5,711 bases of DNA from Lachnospiraceae bacterium UBA4317 (GCA_002394525.1 DGUF01000230.1:1-5711), one strand, 5' to 3'. Shown: positions 1-5,266, counted from the stretch's first letter. Numbers and translations: made by a program. The notes: generated by a model from the letters alone, not told the origin.

Positions 1-304
1 TCTCACAGCAGATCGAATCGCTGTACTCCTCCATCAGCTTCTGCGGGGTGTAGAGGGCGGACAGGCTGTAGTGCTCTTCCACATAGACCTCCACTCTCCG
101 GCCCTGGAAAAGCTGGTCAGCCATCTCCTGCTGCATGCGGAAGATCCTGTCCTTGTGGATCAGGTGGTCCGACCGCAGGCAGACCTTGAGTCTGGTCCGC
201 TCCCGGTTGGCGGCCAGACGTTCCACCTGTGTATCTTCAAAATAATCCCTCAGGTCCTTCCGGACCCTGAGGTTGGGAAAAACATCAAAAAAAGCTTTGG
301 ACAT
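1..304 (-). CDS. polC: DNA polymerase III PolC-type alpha subunit, N-terminal fragment
   Basis: These are the first 101 codons of the replicative DNA polymerase of Gram-positive bacteria; the gene runs out of the left edge, so the exonuclease, PHP and polymerase domains are not seen. The fragment begins MSKAFFDVFPNLRV, and continues with RLAANRERTRLKV, SDHLIHKDRIFRM and SLSALYTPQKLMEEY. This matches the N-terminal PolC domain, typically FF-VFP-L, a middle N-R---LKV-L-S--LIHK block and LS-QYTPEKL. The start is the ATG at 302-304, the only one in frame near the beginning of the homology. An AGGGA at 311-315 lies six bases upstream, and a stronger GGAGG at 318-322 lies 13 bases away. It follows ispG by 27 bases with no terminator between, so it is probably the last or a late gene of the same transcript. 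PolC rather than DnaE1 identity is based on remembered family sequence. Confidence 0.92.
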   Translation of the reverse strand, partial: MSKAFFDVFPNLRVRKDLRDYFEDTQVERLAANRERTRLKVCLRSDHLIHKDRIFRMQQEMADQLFQGRRVEVYVEEHYSLSALYTPQKLMEEYSDSICCE

Positions 305-331
305 ATAGGTTCCCTGTCCTCCAACGTAAGA

Positions 332-1390
332 TCAGCTCTTCCAGTTGTCGAGTTCCTCCCTGAGCGCGTCGAGGAGGTCCTCCTCTCTCATTTTGCGGAC
401 GATCTCGCCGCGGCGGATCAGCAGGCCCTCTCCGTTTCCGCCGGCGATGCCCAGGTCCGCCTCCCTGGCCTCGCCGGGACCGTTGACCGCGCAGCCCATG
501 ACGGCGACCCGGATGTTCAGGTCATAGCCCTGGACCATGGTCTCCACCTGATTGGCCAGGCCCACCAGGTCGATCTTTGTCCGGCCGCAGGTGGGACAGG
601 ACACGACGTCGATCCCGCCTTTTCGGAGGCCCAGCGTGCGCAGGATAGTCCGGGCGGATTTGATCTCCTCCACGGGGTCGCCGGTCAGGGAGACGCGGAT
701 GGTATCCCCGATTCCCTGATAGAGGATGATGCCCAGGCCCACGGAGGACTTGATATTGCCGCTGTAGAGGGTCCCGGCCTCCGTGATCCCGACGTGGAGG
801 GGATAACTGGTCTTCTGTGCCAGCAGCTCGTGGGCCCGGGCGCAGATCAGGACATCGGAGGACTTGATGCTGATGACCAGGTTGTCATAGCCGCAGTCCT
901 CGATCATGCGGACCTTGTCCAGGGCGCTCTCCACCAGGCCCTCGGGCGTCACGCCGCCGTATTTTGCCAGGATATCCTTTTCCAGAGACCCGCTGTTGAC
1001 GCCGACCCGGATGGGGATCTCCCTCTCTCTGGCGCAGCTCACGACGGCCTCGATCCTGTCACGGCCCCCGATGTTGCCGGGGTTGATCCGGATCTTGTCC
1101 GCCCCGTTCTCCATGGCCTGGATGGCCATTTTATAATCAAAATGAATGTCGGCGACAAGAGGGATATGGATCCTCTTTTTGATCTCTCCGATCGCCCGGG
1201 CAGCTTCGGCCGTCGGGCAGGTGCAGCGGATGATCTCGCACCCCGCCTCCTCCAGACGCAGGATCTGGGCGCAGGTCGCCTCCACATCCTCGGTCGGGGT
1301 ATTGGTCATGGACTGGATCAGGATGGGATTCCCCCCGCCGATCAGGCGGTCGCCAATCCGGATCACTTTTGTATGGTCACGGTATGTCAT
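332..1390 (-). CDS. ispG: 4-hydroxy-3-methylbut-2-en-1-yl diphosphate synthase (IspG/GcpE)
   Basis: IspG is the penultimate enzyme of the MEP isoprenoid pathway. It reductively opens 2-C-methyl-D-erythritol 2,4-cyclodiphosphate to HMBPP using a [4Fe-4S] cluster and flavodoxin or ferredoxin electrons. The 352-aa protein has the N-terminal TIM-barrel signatures IGGGNPILIQSMTNT (residues 17-31), PLVADIHFDY (77-86) and KIRINPGNIGG (99-109). The C-terminal cluster-binding part has SCPTCGRTKIDL (264-275) and VMGCAVNGPGEA (297-308). Cys265, Cys268, Cys300 and Glu307 are the expected cluster ligands. An extra cysteine-rich patch, CEIIRCTCP at 51-59, stands where relatives I recall have valine-type residues. 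I chose the ATG at 1388-1390 because AGAGGTG lies five bases upstream and homology begins there. An in-frame ATG at 1403-1405 would add MRGAQ and overlap the rseP stop as ATGA, but has no Shine-Dalgarno. Single-domain bacterial form; catalytic residues are intact. Confidence 0.96.
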   Translation of the reverse strand: MTYRDHTKVIRIGDRLIGGGNPILIQSMTNTPTEDVEATCAQILRLEEAGCEIIRCTCPTAEAARAIGEIKKRIHIPLVADIHFDYKMAIQAMENGADKIRINPGNIGGRDRIEAVVSCAREREIPIRVGVNSGSLEKDILAKYGGVTPEGLVESALDKVRMIEDCGYDNLVISIKSSDVLICARAHELLAQKTSYPLHVGITEAGTLYSGNIKSSVGLGIILYQGIGDTIRVSLTGDPVEEIKSARTILRTLGLRKGGIDVVSCPTCGRTKIDLVGLANQVETMVQGYDLNIRVAVMGCAVNGPGEAREADLGIAGGNGEGLLIRRGEIVRKMREEDLLDALREELDNWKS

Positions 1391-1395
1391 TTGAG

Positions 1396-1402
1396 CACCT
1401 CT
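1396..1402 (-). promoter_or_regulatory. ispG ribosome binding site inside the rseP stop region
   Basis: On the minus strand this reads AGAGGTG, five bases before the ispG ATG at 1390. Its first base is also the last base of the rseP TGA (1402-1404). This decides the ispG start and implies that ribosomes terminating on rseP sit directly over the ispG initiation site, a layout expected for translational coupling (inference). Confidence 0.7.
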
Positions 1403-2460
1403 CATCGCATAAACTTGGAAATATCATTGAAGAGGACCAGGATCATCACGAACATGAGGACGGCGAAGCCGGCCAGGTGGACCATGCCCTCTTTTTCCGA
1501 CGGGATGGGTTTGCCGCGGACGGCTTCGAGCAGCAGAAAGACCAGTCTGCCTCCGTCCAGGGCGGGCAGGGGCAGGAGGTTGATCACGCCCAGGTTGACC
1601 GTCAGCAGGGTCGCCAGGCTCAGGAAGGTCAGGATGACGGCTGCGGGACCGTAGGGGGCCGCCTCGGTGTAGGTGTCATCCACGACCTTGACGACGCCCA
1701 CGGGGCCGGAGATGTCGTCCTTGGAAAAATGTCCACGGAAGATCAGGCCCAGGGATTTGTAGGTGGCCTTGAGCCAGTAGGCCGTCTCGTAAAAGCCGTA
1801 CTGGAAGACCTGGACGGGATTGCATTTCATCTGCTCTCCCGCCCCGCGGATCCCGATGTAGTAGCGCTTGTCCTCCTCGTCCAGGCGGGGAACCAGGTCC
1901 ACGGTCTTTTTTTCCCCGTCTCTCTCATAGCTGATGCGGAGGGGTTCCCCGTAGTTCATCATGGAGACCAGGGTCACCTCCCGGTAGATATGGATGTTTT
2001 CGCCGTTGATCCTGGTAATGCGGTCTCCGGCCTGGAGTCCTGCCTCCTCTGCGGCGGAATCCGGGATCACCTCCCGGATCACGGGCAGGTCCGTCCCGAC
2101 AAAGGCGACCAGGATCAGGGAGAAGACAAAGCCCAGGATAAAATTGGCCATGGGCCCTGCAGCCACGGCGGCGATCCTGGCTCCGACCGGAGCATTGGGA
2201 AAGGAGTGCTCATCCAGCTTACAGCCGTCCTCCTCCTCGAATCCATCGAGTCCGTCAAACATGCAGGCCCCTCCGATGGGCAGGAGCCTGATGCAGAAGG
2301 TCGTCTCCTTACCCTCTTTTTTGTAGAGGACCGGCCCCATGCCGATGTCGAACTCCCGGACCCGGATCCCGTTCCTGCGGGCAACGGCAAAATGACCGAA
2401 TTCATGCGAGATGACGATCACGCTGAATATGATTAAGAAGATAATAATACTGATGATCAT
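1402..2460 (-). CDS. rseP: RIP zinc metalloprotease RseP/RasP (site-2 protease)
   Basis: This is a membrane-embedded site-2 protease that cleaves substrates inside the bilayer, classically anti-sigma factors and leftover signal peptides; its substrates here are unknown. The 352-aa protein has a first hydrophobic segment (about residues 2-18) running into the zinc motif HEFGH at 19-23, followed by the family block ending DIGMGPVL (38-45). GPMANFILG (102-110) begins the second membrane segment. A single PDZ domain spans roughly 125-190, with PDSAAEEAGLQAGDRI at 133-148. SGPVG is at 251-255, and the second catalytic block NLGVINLLPLPALDGGR (289-305) carries the metal-binding aspartate of LDG. 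A last membrane segment lies at about 327-346. Length and motif order are normal for Gram-positive RasP. The ATG at 2458-2460 has GGAAGG (2469-2474) eight bases upstream. It follows cdsA by only 24 bases, where relatives usually carry dxr. Confidence 0.95.
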   Translation of the reverse strand: MIISIIIFLIIFSVIVISHEFGHFAVARRNGIRVREFDIGMGPVLYKKEGKETTFCIRLLPIGGACMFDGLDGFEEEDGCKLDEHSFPNAPVGARIAAVAAGPMANFILGFVFSLILVAFVGTDLPVIREVIPDSAAEEAGLQAGDRITRINGENIHIYREVTLVSMMNYGEPLRISYERDGEKKTVDLVPRLDEEDKRYYIGIRGAGEQMKCNPVQVFQYGFYETAYWLKATYKSLGLIFRGHFSKDDISGPVGVVKVVDDTYTEAAPYGPAAVILTFLSLATLLTVNLGVINLLPLPALDGGRLVFLLLEAVRGKPIPSEKEGMVHLAGFAVLMFVMILVLFNDISKFMR

Positions 2461-2484
2461 TTTTGTGTCCTTCCCGGCAGTACA

Positions 2485-3378
2485 TCACAGCCTGCCCAGC
2501 AGAAGAAAGGAGAGATAATAGATCATGGGCGCGGTAAAGATCACGCTGTCAAAGCGGTCCATGATCCCTCCATGGCCTGGGATCAGGTTTCCATAATCCT
2601 TGATGCCGTGATTGCGCTTGATCGCCGAGGCGGCCAGGTCCCCGGTCTGTCCCAGGATGCTCCCGCAGATGCCGATGATCAGAAAGACTACCATCAGGTT
2701 GTCCCCTTGTCCGGTCTTCATGAGCAGAAAGGCGATCAGGCAGCTGACCGCGGCAGAGCCCGCGACTCCGCCGATGGCGCCCTCGATGGTCTTTTTGGGG
2801 CTCAGGACAGGCGCCAGCTTGTGGCGGCCGATGGCCATGCCGACAGCCAGGGCGCAGACGTCACTGACCGAGGAGCAGACAAAGATCAGCAGGTAGAGGA
2901 AAAATCCATGCGCGAGGTTTCTGGTCCTGCAGACAAAGGAAAGCATGACCGGCACATAGAAAAAGGCCGTGACCGCCCCGGTCGCCGAGGAGGATTTCCT
3001 CCGCGGAAAGGTATAAACGTAGACGCCCATGGTCAGGAGAAAGTCCGCCGCGAGCAGGATGATGGTCCAGAAATCGGAGGCGCTGATCATGGCCGGTGTG
3101 TTGACAAGCCCGTATCTCCACTCGATCACCATCAGCCCCGCGTAGTAGACGACTGTGAGAAGGAGGCCCGGAACAGCGATCAGGTCCGGTCCCCTGCCTC
3201 TTTTTTCCGCAGGCCTTTTCTTTTTGGAGGAAGGCCCCGGGCAGAGCACGGCCGTCAGCTCCAGATAACCGATGATGCTGCAGAGCATGACCGCAATGCA
3301 GAGCGGGTAGGACCCGGCAAAGCCCAGAAGGATGATAGCGGCGGCAATGATCAGGCCGCTGATGATTCTTTGTCTCAT
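2485..3378 (-). CDS. cdsA: Phosphatidate cytidylyltransferase (CDP-diglyceride synthase)
   Basis: CdsA activates phosphatidic acid with CTP to give CDP-diacylglycerol, the precursor of phosphatidylglycerol and other phospholipids, at the cytoplasmic membrane. The 297-aa protein is strongly hydrophobic, with about eight predicted membrane segments (for example near 7-23, 24-45, 68-86, 102-124, 155-175, 202-221, 229-246 and 277-295). The C-terminal family signature is complete: SAIKRNHGIKDYGNLIPGHG (251-270), then GIMDRFD (271-277). HKLAPVLSPKKTIEG (186-200) is the other conserved block. The stretch before it reads SDVCALAVG (172-180) where many homologues have an S/T-D-T--AY--G pattern; the aspartate is kept. 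A basic loop rich in Lys and Arg follows the first pair of helices (51-64). The ATG at 3376-3378 has GAGGA (3385-3389) six bases upstream. A 114-nt gap separates it from uppS. Confidence 0.95.
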   Translation of the reverse strand: MRQRIISGLIIAAAIILLGFAGSYPLCIAVMLCSIIGYLELTAVLCPGPSSKKKRPAEKRGRGPDLIAVPGLLLTVVYYAGLMVIEWRYGLVNTPAMISASDFWTIILLAADFLLTMGVYVYTFPRRKSSSATGAVTAFFYVPVMLSFVCRTRNLAHGFFLYLLIFVCSSVSDVCALAVGMAIGRHKLAPVLSPKKTIEGAIGGVAGSAAVSCLIAFLLMKTGQGDNLMVVFLIIGICGSILGQTGDLAASAIKRNHGIKDYGNLIPGHGGIMDRFDSVIFTAPMIYYLSFLLLGRL

Positions 3379-3402
3379 GTAGATTCCTCATTTCGTCACT
3401 GT

Positions 3403-3426
3403 CCGCGTCCCCCAAAAGGGCCGCGG
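3403..3426 (-). other. GC-rich hairpin in the uppS-cdsA gap
   Basis: In the 114-nt gap between uppS and cdsA the arms CCGCG (3403-3407) and CGCGG (3422-3426) are complementary, with an inner CCC/GGG pair (3411-3413 and 3418-3420) around an AAAA loop (UUUU in the transcript). No U-run follows in the direction of transcription, so this is not a convincing terminator; it may be an mRNA-stability or processing element. The rest of the gap is GC-rich, with no ORF that has a good ribosome site other than the cdsA start. Confidence 0.4.
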
Positions 3427-3492
3427 GCATATACACAGCCGCCGGTCCCGGAGCATTTCGCGGCGGGCTTTAGCGGCGGCAGTGTCCCTCTA

Positions 3493-4227
3493 TTATTCCG
3501 TGAGGCCGCCGTAGCGCCGCTCTCTGTGATTGTAGGCATCGATCGCCTTTTCCAGCTCCGCCCGGTCAAAATCGGGCCAGGCCTTGTCCGTGAAATAAAA
3601 CTCGGAATAGGCCAGCTGCCAGAGCAGGAAATTGGAGATCCGCTGCTCCCCGCATGTCCGGATCAGGAGGTCGGGATCGGGGATCCCCGCCGTATCCAGG
3701 CAGTCGCCGAGGACCGTCTCGTCGATCTTGTCGGGATCCGACAAAAGGCCTCTGCGGGCGGCGCGCCGCATGGCGCGGACGATCTCATCGCGGCCCCCGT
3801 AATTGATGGCGATCTGAAAGCCGATCCCGGTGTTGGCAGCCGTACCCTCCTCGAGGTCGGCGATCGCCTGCTGCAGGTCCTCGGCCAGCATGCTCTTGTC
3901 CCCGATCACACGCACGCGGACATTGTTTTTGGTACACTTGGCCAGACTGCTCTTCATGTACCTCCGGAGCAGGTTCATCAGGGTCTTGACCTCGGCCGCG
4001 GGCCGGGACCAGTTCTCGGTTGAAAAGGCATAGACCGTCAGATAGCGGATGCCCAGATCATCGGCGTCCTCCAGGATCTGTTCGACGACCTTGGCCCCCT
4101 GGGAATGGCCATAGGTGCGGGGCATGCCCCGCTTTCTGGCCCACCGTCCGTTGCCGTCCATAATGATCGCTACGTGGGTGGGGATCCTGATCTCCTGACC
4201 GGCATTGGCGTCATTCATTTTACTCAT
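3493..4227 (-). CDS. uppS: Isoprenyl transferase: undecaprenyl diphosphate synthase (cis-prenyltransferase)
   Basis: UppS adds isopentenyl diphosphate units in cis to farnesyl diphosphate, making the C55 undecaprenyl diphosphate that carries peptidoglycan and other wall precursors; it is a cytosolic, membrane-associated dimer. The 244-aa protein shows HVAIIMDGNGRWA (18-30) with the Mg-binding catalytic Asp24, His41 in YGHSQG, YAFSTENWSRP (66-76), INYGGRDEI (141-149) and the diphosphate-binding block DLLIRTCGEQRISNFL (186-201). The usual IRTSGE reads IRTCGE here, a Ser-to-Cys change next to the conserved Gly-Glu. Arg190, Arg196, Ser198 and Glu209 are kept. I start at the ATG at 4225-4227 because GGAGGAAG (4232-4239) lies just upstream; the in-frame ATG at 4284 would add 19 residues that do not resemble the family and has no ribosome site. 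A 312-nt structured gap separates it from frr. Chain length of the product (C55 or shorter) cannot be read from sequence with certainty. Confidence 0.96.
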   Translation of the reverse strand: MSKMNDANAGQEIRIPTHVAIIMDGNGRWARKRGMPRTYGHSQGAKVVEQILEDADDLGIRYLTVYAFSTENWSRPAAEVKTLMNLLRRYMKSSLAKCTKNNVRVRVIGDKSMLAEDLQQAIADLEEGTAANTGIGFQIAINYGGRDEIVRAMRRAARRGLLSDPDKIDETVLGDCLDTAGIPDPDLLIRTCGEQRISNFLLWQLAYSEFYFTDKAWPDFDRAELEKAIDAYNHRERRYGGLTE

Positions 4228-4231
4228 CAAT

Positions 4232-4239
4232 CTTCCTCC
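4232..4239 (-). promoter_or_regulatory. uppS ribosome binding site
   Basis: The minus strand reads GGAGGAAG, with seven bases between GGAGG and the ATG at 4227. This is the strongest Shine-Dalgarno in the window and rules out the longer reading from the ATG at 4284. Confidence 0.8.
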
Positions 4240-4257
4240 AGAAAAGAAAGCAGGAAT

Positions 4258-4280
4258 AAGGCCCTGCGAACAGGGACCTT
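4258..4280 (-). other. Hairpin with UUCG loop just before the uppS ribosome site
   Basis: In the transcript the stem AAGG-(U)-CCCUG pairs with CAGGG-CCUU around a UUCG tetraloop, nine base pairs with one bulged U. It ends 19 bases before the uppS Shine-Dalgarno and is followed by the pyrimidine-rich AUUCCUGCUUUCUUUUC, so it could be a weak attenuator or an mRNA-stabilising 5' structure. The U-tract is interrupted, so a full intrinsic terminator is unlikely. Confidence 0.5.
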
Positions 4281-4289
4281 TCAACTAAG

Positions 4290-4317
4290 GTTTTTGCGCT
4301 GAAACACACGCAAAAAC
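4290..4317 (-). other. Perfect 9-bp inverted repeat GTTTTTGCG / CGCAAAAAC
   Basis: Arms at 4290-4298 and 4309-4317 are perfectly complementary, with a 10-base loop. It lies 9 bases from the UUCG-loop hairpin, forming a tandem pair of stems upstream of uppS. It may be an RNA stem or a DNA operator; the sequence cannot distinguish these. Confidence 0.5.
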
Positions 4318-4340
4318 GCTTTGAATTCGAAGTGGTCTGC

Positions 4341-4396
4341 ACTCCGGTTTTCGTCCTGTCCCTGTCCAGTCCCCGGAGTCTGCCGCGGACCGGGGA
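4341..4396 (-). other. Two mutually exclusive stems (candidate RNA switch)
   Basis: Stem A pairs TCCCCGG (4370-4376) with CCGGGGA (4390-4396), a perfect 7-bp stem. Stem B pairs ACTCCGG (4341-4347) with CCGGAGT (4373-4379), also a perfect 7-bp stem. The two share bases 4373-4376, so only one can form at a time. The loop of stem B holds a short tandem repeat, GGACAG repeated about 2.5 times (4353-4367). Competing stems are typical of attenuators and riboswitches, but GC-rich DNA also yields such pairs by chance. Confidence 0.4.
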
Positions 4397-4416
4397 AACA
4401 GACATAACGAACAAAT

Positions 4417-4474
4417 ACCCGCAGCAGGTGCCCCGGCGTCCTGCAAACGGACGTAGGGGACACCTCCTGCGGGT
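4417..4474 (-). other. Long GC-rich hairpin in the frr-uppS spacer
   Basis: Starting from the base of the stem, ACCCGCAG pairs with CTGCGGGT. After one G-G mismatch, AGGTG-U-CCC pairs with GGG-G-CACCT (one G-U pair). After a small asymmetric internal loop, CGTCC pairs with GGACG around the 7-base loop GTTTGCA. About 22 pairs form in 58 nt. The 3' side continues ATTTGTTCGTT, a broken U-rich tract, so partial termination or RNase III processing between frr and uppS is possible. Confidence 0.6.
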
Positions 4475-4539
4475 CCGGACATTTCCATGTTACAGTCTCA
4501 TTCAGCGGCCCACCCGCCGTCACTGATGGACAGGCTGCG

Positions 4540-5097
4540 TCAGACAGTCATGATCTCCTTGGTCTTTTCTTCGATCGCCTTGTCGATCTTCTTGACAAAT
4601 TTATCCGTCACCTTGCCCAGCTCATCCTGAAGCTCGGAGACCACGTCCTCGGAGACATCCTCGCTCTTTTTGAGCTTTTTGAAGGCCTCGTTGCCGTCGC
4701 GGCGGATATTGCGGAGCGCGACCTTGGCGTCCTCTCCCATCTTCTTGACATCCTTGGAGAGCTGCTTGCGGCGCTCACCGGTCAGCTCCGGAAAGACCAG
4801 GCGGATGGAAGCTCCGTCCGTGGAGGGATTGATCCCGATGTCAGAGGCAGCGATGGCGCGGCTGATCTCCTTGACCATCTTCTTCTCCCAGGGAGAGATC
4901 TGGATGATCCTGGCCTCCGGGACAGAGACATTGGCCAGCTGCTGGATCGGTGTCGGGGAACCGTAATAATCCACCCGGATCTTGTCCAGTACGTGCGGGT
5001 TGGCACGTCCCGCGCGGACGGCCTGAAGGTCAGTCTCCAGATGAGACAAGGTCTTTTCCATCTTCTGTTCGTAAGGCGTGACTCTCTCGCTGCTCAT
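4540..5097 (-). CDS. frr: Ribosome recycling factor
   Basis: RRF acts with EF-G to split the post-termination ribosome so that its subunits can be reused; it is essential in most bacteria. From the ATG at 5097 the protein is 185 aa, exactly the usual family length. It shows the two-domain RRF pattern: VRAGRANP (27-34), YYGSPTPIQQLANV (44-57) and the hinge and domain II blocks including IGINP (87-91), VFPELTGERR (101-110) and NIRRD (130-134) with the conserved arginines. The charged C-terminal helix runs from about 140 to 182. A second in-frame ATG at 5103 would add Met-Ile, but the ribosome site GAAAGGGG (5106-5113) is only two bases from it and eight from 5097, so the shorter start is preferred. 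A 190-nt gap with inverted repeats separates it from pyrH, an unusually long gap for this pair. Confidence 0.97.
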   Translation of the reverse strand: MSSERVTPYEQKMEKTLSHLETDLQAVRAGRANPHVLDKIRVDYYGSPTPIQQLANVSVPEARIIQISPWEKKMVKEISRAIAASDIGINPSTDGASIRLVFPELTGERRKQLSKDVKKMGEDAKVALRNIRRDGNEAFKKLKKSEDVSEDVVSELQDELGKVTDKFVKKIDKAIEEKTKEIMTV

Positions 5098-5105
5098 GAT
5101 CATAA

Positions 5106-5113
5106 CCCCTTTC
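5106..5113 (-). promoter_or_regulatory. frr ribosome binding site
   Basis: The minus strand reads GAAAGGGG, eight bases before the ATG at 5097 and only two before the ATG at 5103. This favours the 185-aa start. A stronger-looking AGGAGG at 5148-5153 is too far from either ATG to serve frr directly. Confidence 0.6.
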
Positions 5114-5121
5114 TGACATTT

Positions 5122-5146
5122 GCCCGGCTGCGGGCACCCTGCCCGC
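5122..5146 (-). other. Overlapping competing hairpins upstream of frr
   Basis: GCGGGCA (5130-5136) and TGCCCGC (5140-5146) form a perfect 7-bp stem with a 3-base loop. The block at 5131-5135 can instead pair with GCCCG at 5122-5126, giving a 5-bp stem with a 4-base loop. They are mutually exclusive and lie between an AGGAGG (5148-5153) and the frr start. They may set the accessibility of the frr initiation region (inference). Confidence 0.5.
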
Positions 5147-5171
5147 GCCTCCTGTTTTTTTCATTTCTGTT

Positions 5172-5266
5172 ATAAACGAATTTAATGATTGTGGTCTGTC
5201 ACCTTACGCGCCCTGATCCCGCGGGGATCCATGAGGCTGTAAAAGGCAGTTTCGAAATTCGTTTAT
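5172..5266 (-). repeat. 95-nt imperfect palindrome between pyrH and frr
   Basis: ATAAACGAATTT (5172-5183) and AAATTCGTTTAT (5255-5266) are perfect 12-bp inverted repeats, 71 nt apart. Inside them, further short pairings stack in order: CTG/CAG, CC/GG and TTAC/GTAA with bulges, then CCT/AGG. The apical hairpin pairs GATCCC (5215-5220) with GGGATC (5224-5229) over a 3-base loop. The whole can be drawn as a single rod-like RNA hairpin. There is no U-run after it on the minus strand, so it is not a standard terminator. It could be a structured RNA, a processing site or a tiny non-autonomous repeat; no target-site duplication is obvious. Confidence 0.6.

Larger units (their letters stand above)
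4228..4539 (-). other. 312-nt structured spacer between frr and uppS
   Basis: This non-coding stretch follows the frr stop and ends at the uppS start. On the minus strand it contains at least four inverted repeats: a long hairpin at 4417-4474, two competing stems within 4341-4396, a 9-bp stem at 4290-4317 and a UUCG-loop hairpin at 4258-4280, followed by the uppS ribosome site. Reading frames of 64-80 codons exist in all three minus frames but overlap one another, lack ribosome sites and resemble nothing I know, so I call no gene. No pair of -35 and -10 boxes with normal spacing is evident. The density of stems suggests an RNA leader (attenuation, processing or ligand control), but I cannot match it to a known riboswitch class. 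Confidence 0.45.

Noticed and set aside
71..1654. Long plus-strand open frame (527 codons) antisense to ispG and rseP
   Set aside because: It is a mirror of GC-rich codon bias in the minus-strand genes: low-complexity Asp/Gly/Ala/His-rich translation, no recognisable domain, and no ribosome site. ispG, which covers the same DNA, has full catalytic motifs.
1369..2436. Plus-strand open frame (355 codons) antisense to rseP
   Set aside because: It is a shadow of rseP, with no motif or ribosome site and unlikely composition.
2861..3436. Minus-strand frame overlapping cdsA in another phase (191 codons)
   Set aside because: It lies inside the cdsA coding region in a different frame and has no family resemblance; cdsA carries the full signature.
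2572..4023. Long plus-strand open frame (483 codons) antisense to cdsA and uppS
   Set aside because: Same artefact: Asp/Gln/Arg-rich translation without a domain, spanning two well-supported minus-strand genes and their gap.
4505..4515. GGGTGGGCCGC resembling the T-box consensus AGGGTGGNACCGCG
   Set aside because: It lacks the conserved A before CCGCG, no specifier stem or stem I precedes it because it abuts the frr stop, and uppS is not a typical T-box target. Chance similarity is likely.
4281..4523. Minus-strand small frames in the frr-uppS gap (64-80 codons)
   Set aside because: Three overlapping frames, none with a Shine-Dalgarno or recognisable sequence; the region is better explained as structured non-coding RNA.
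5030..5137. GTG-started 35-codon frame overlapping the start of frr, 10 bases after AGGAGG
   Set aside because: The spacing is long, the GTG lies in a hairpin, and the peptide has no recognisable features. It is mentioned only as a possible leader peptide and not called as a gene.
5130..5161. Plus-strand hairpin followed by seven T's, resembling an intrinsic terminator
   Set aside because: Eight bases separate the stem from the T-run, and no plus-strand gene reads into it. On the minus strand the run is A's, just upstream of AGGAGG.
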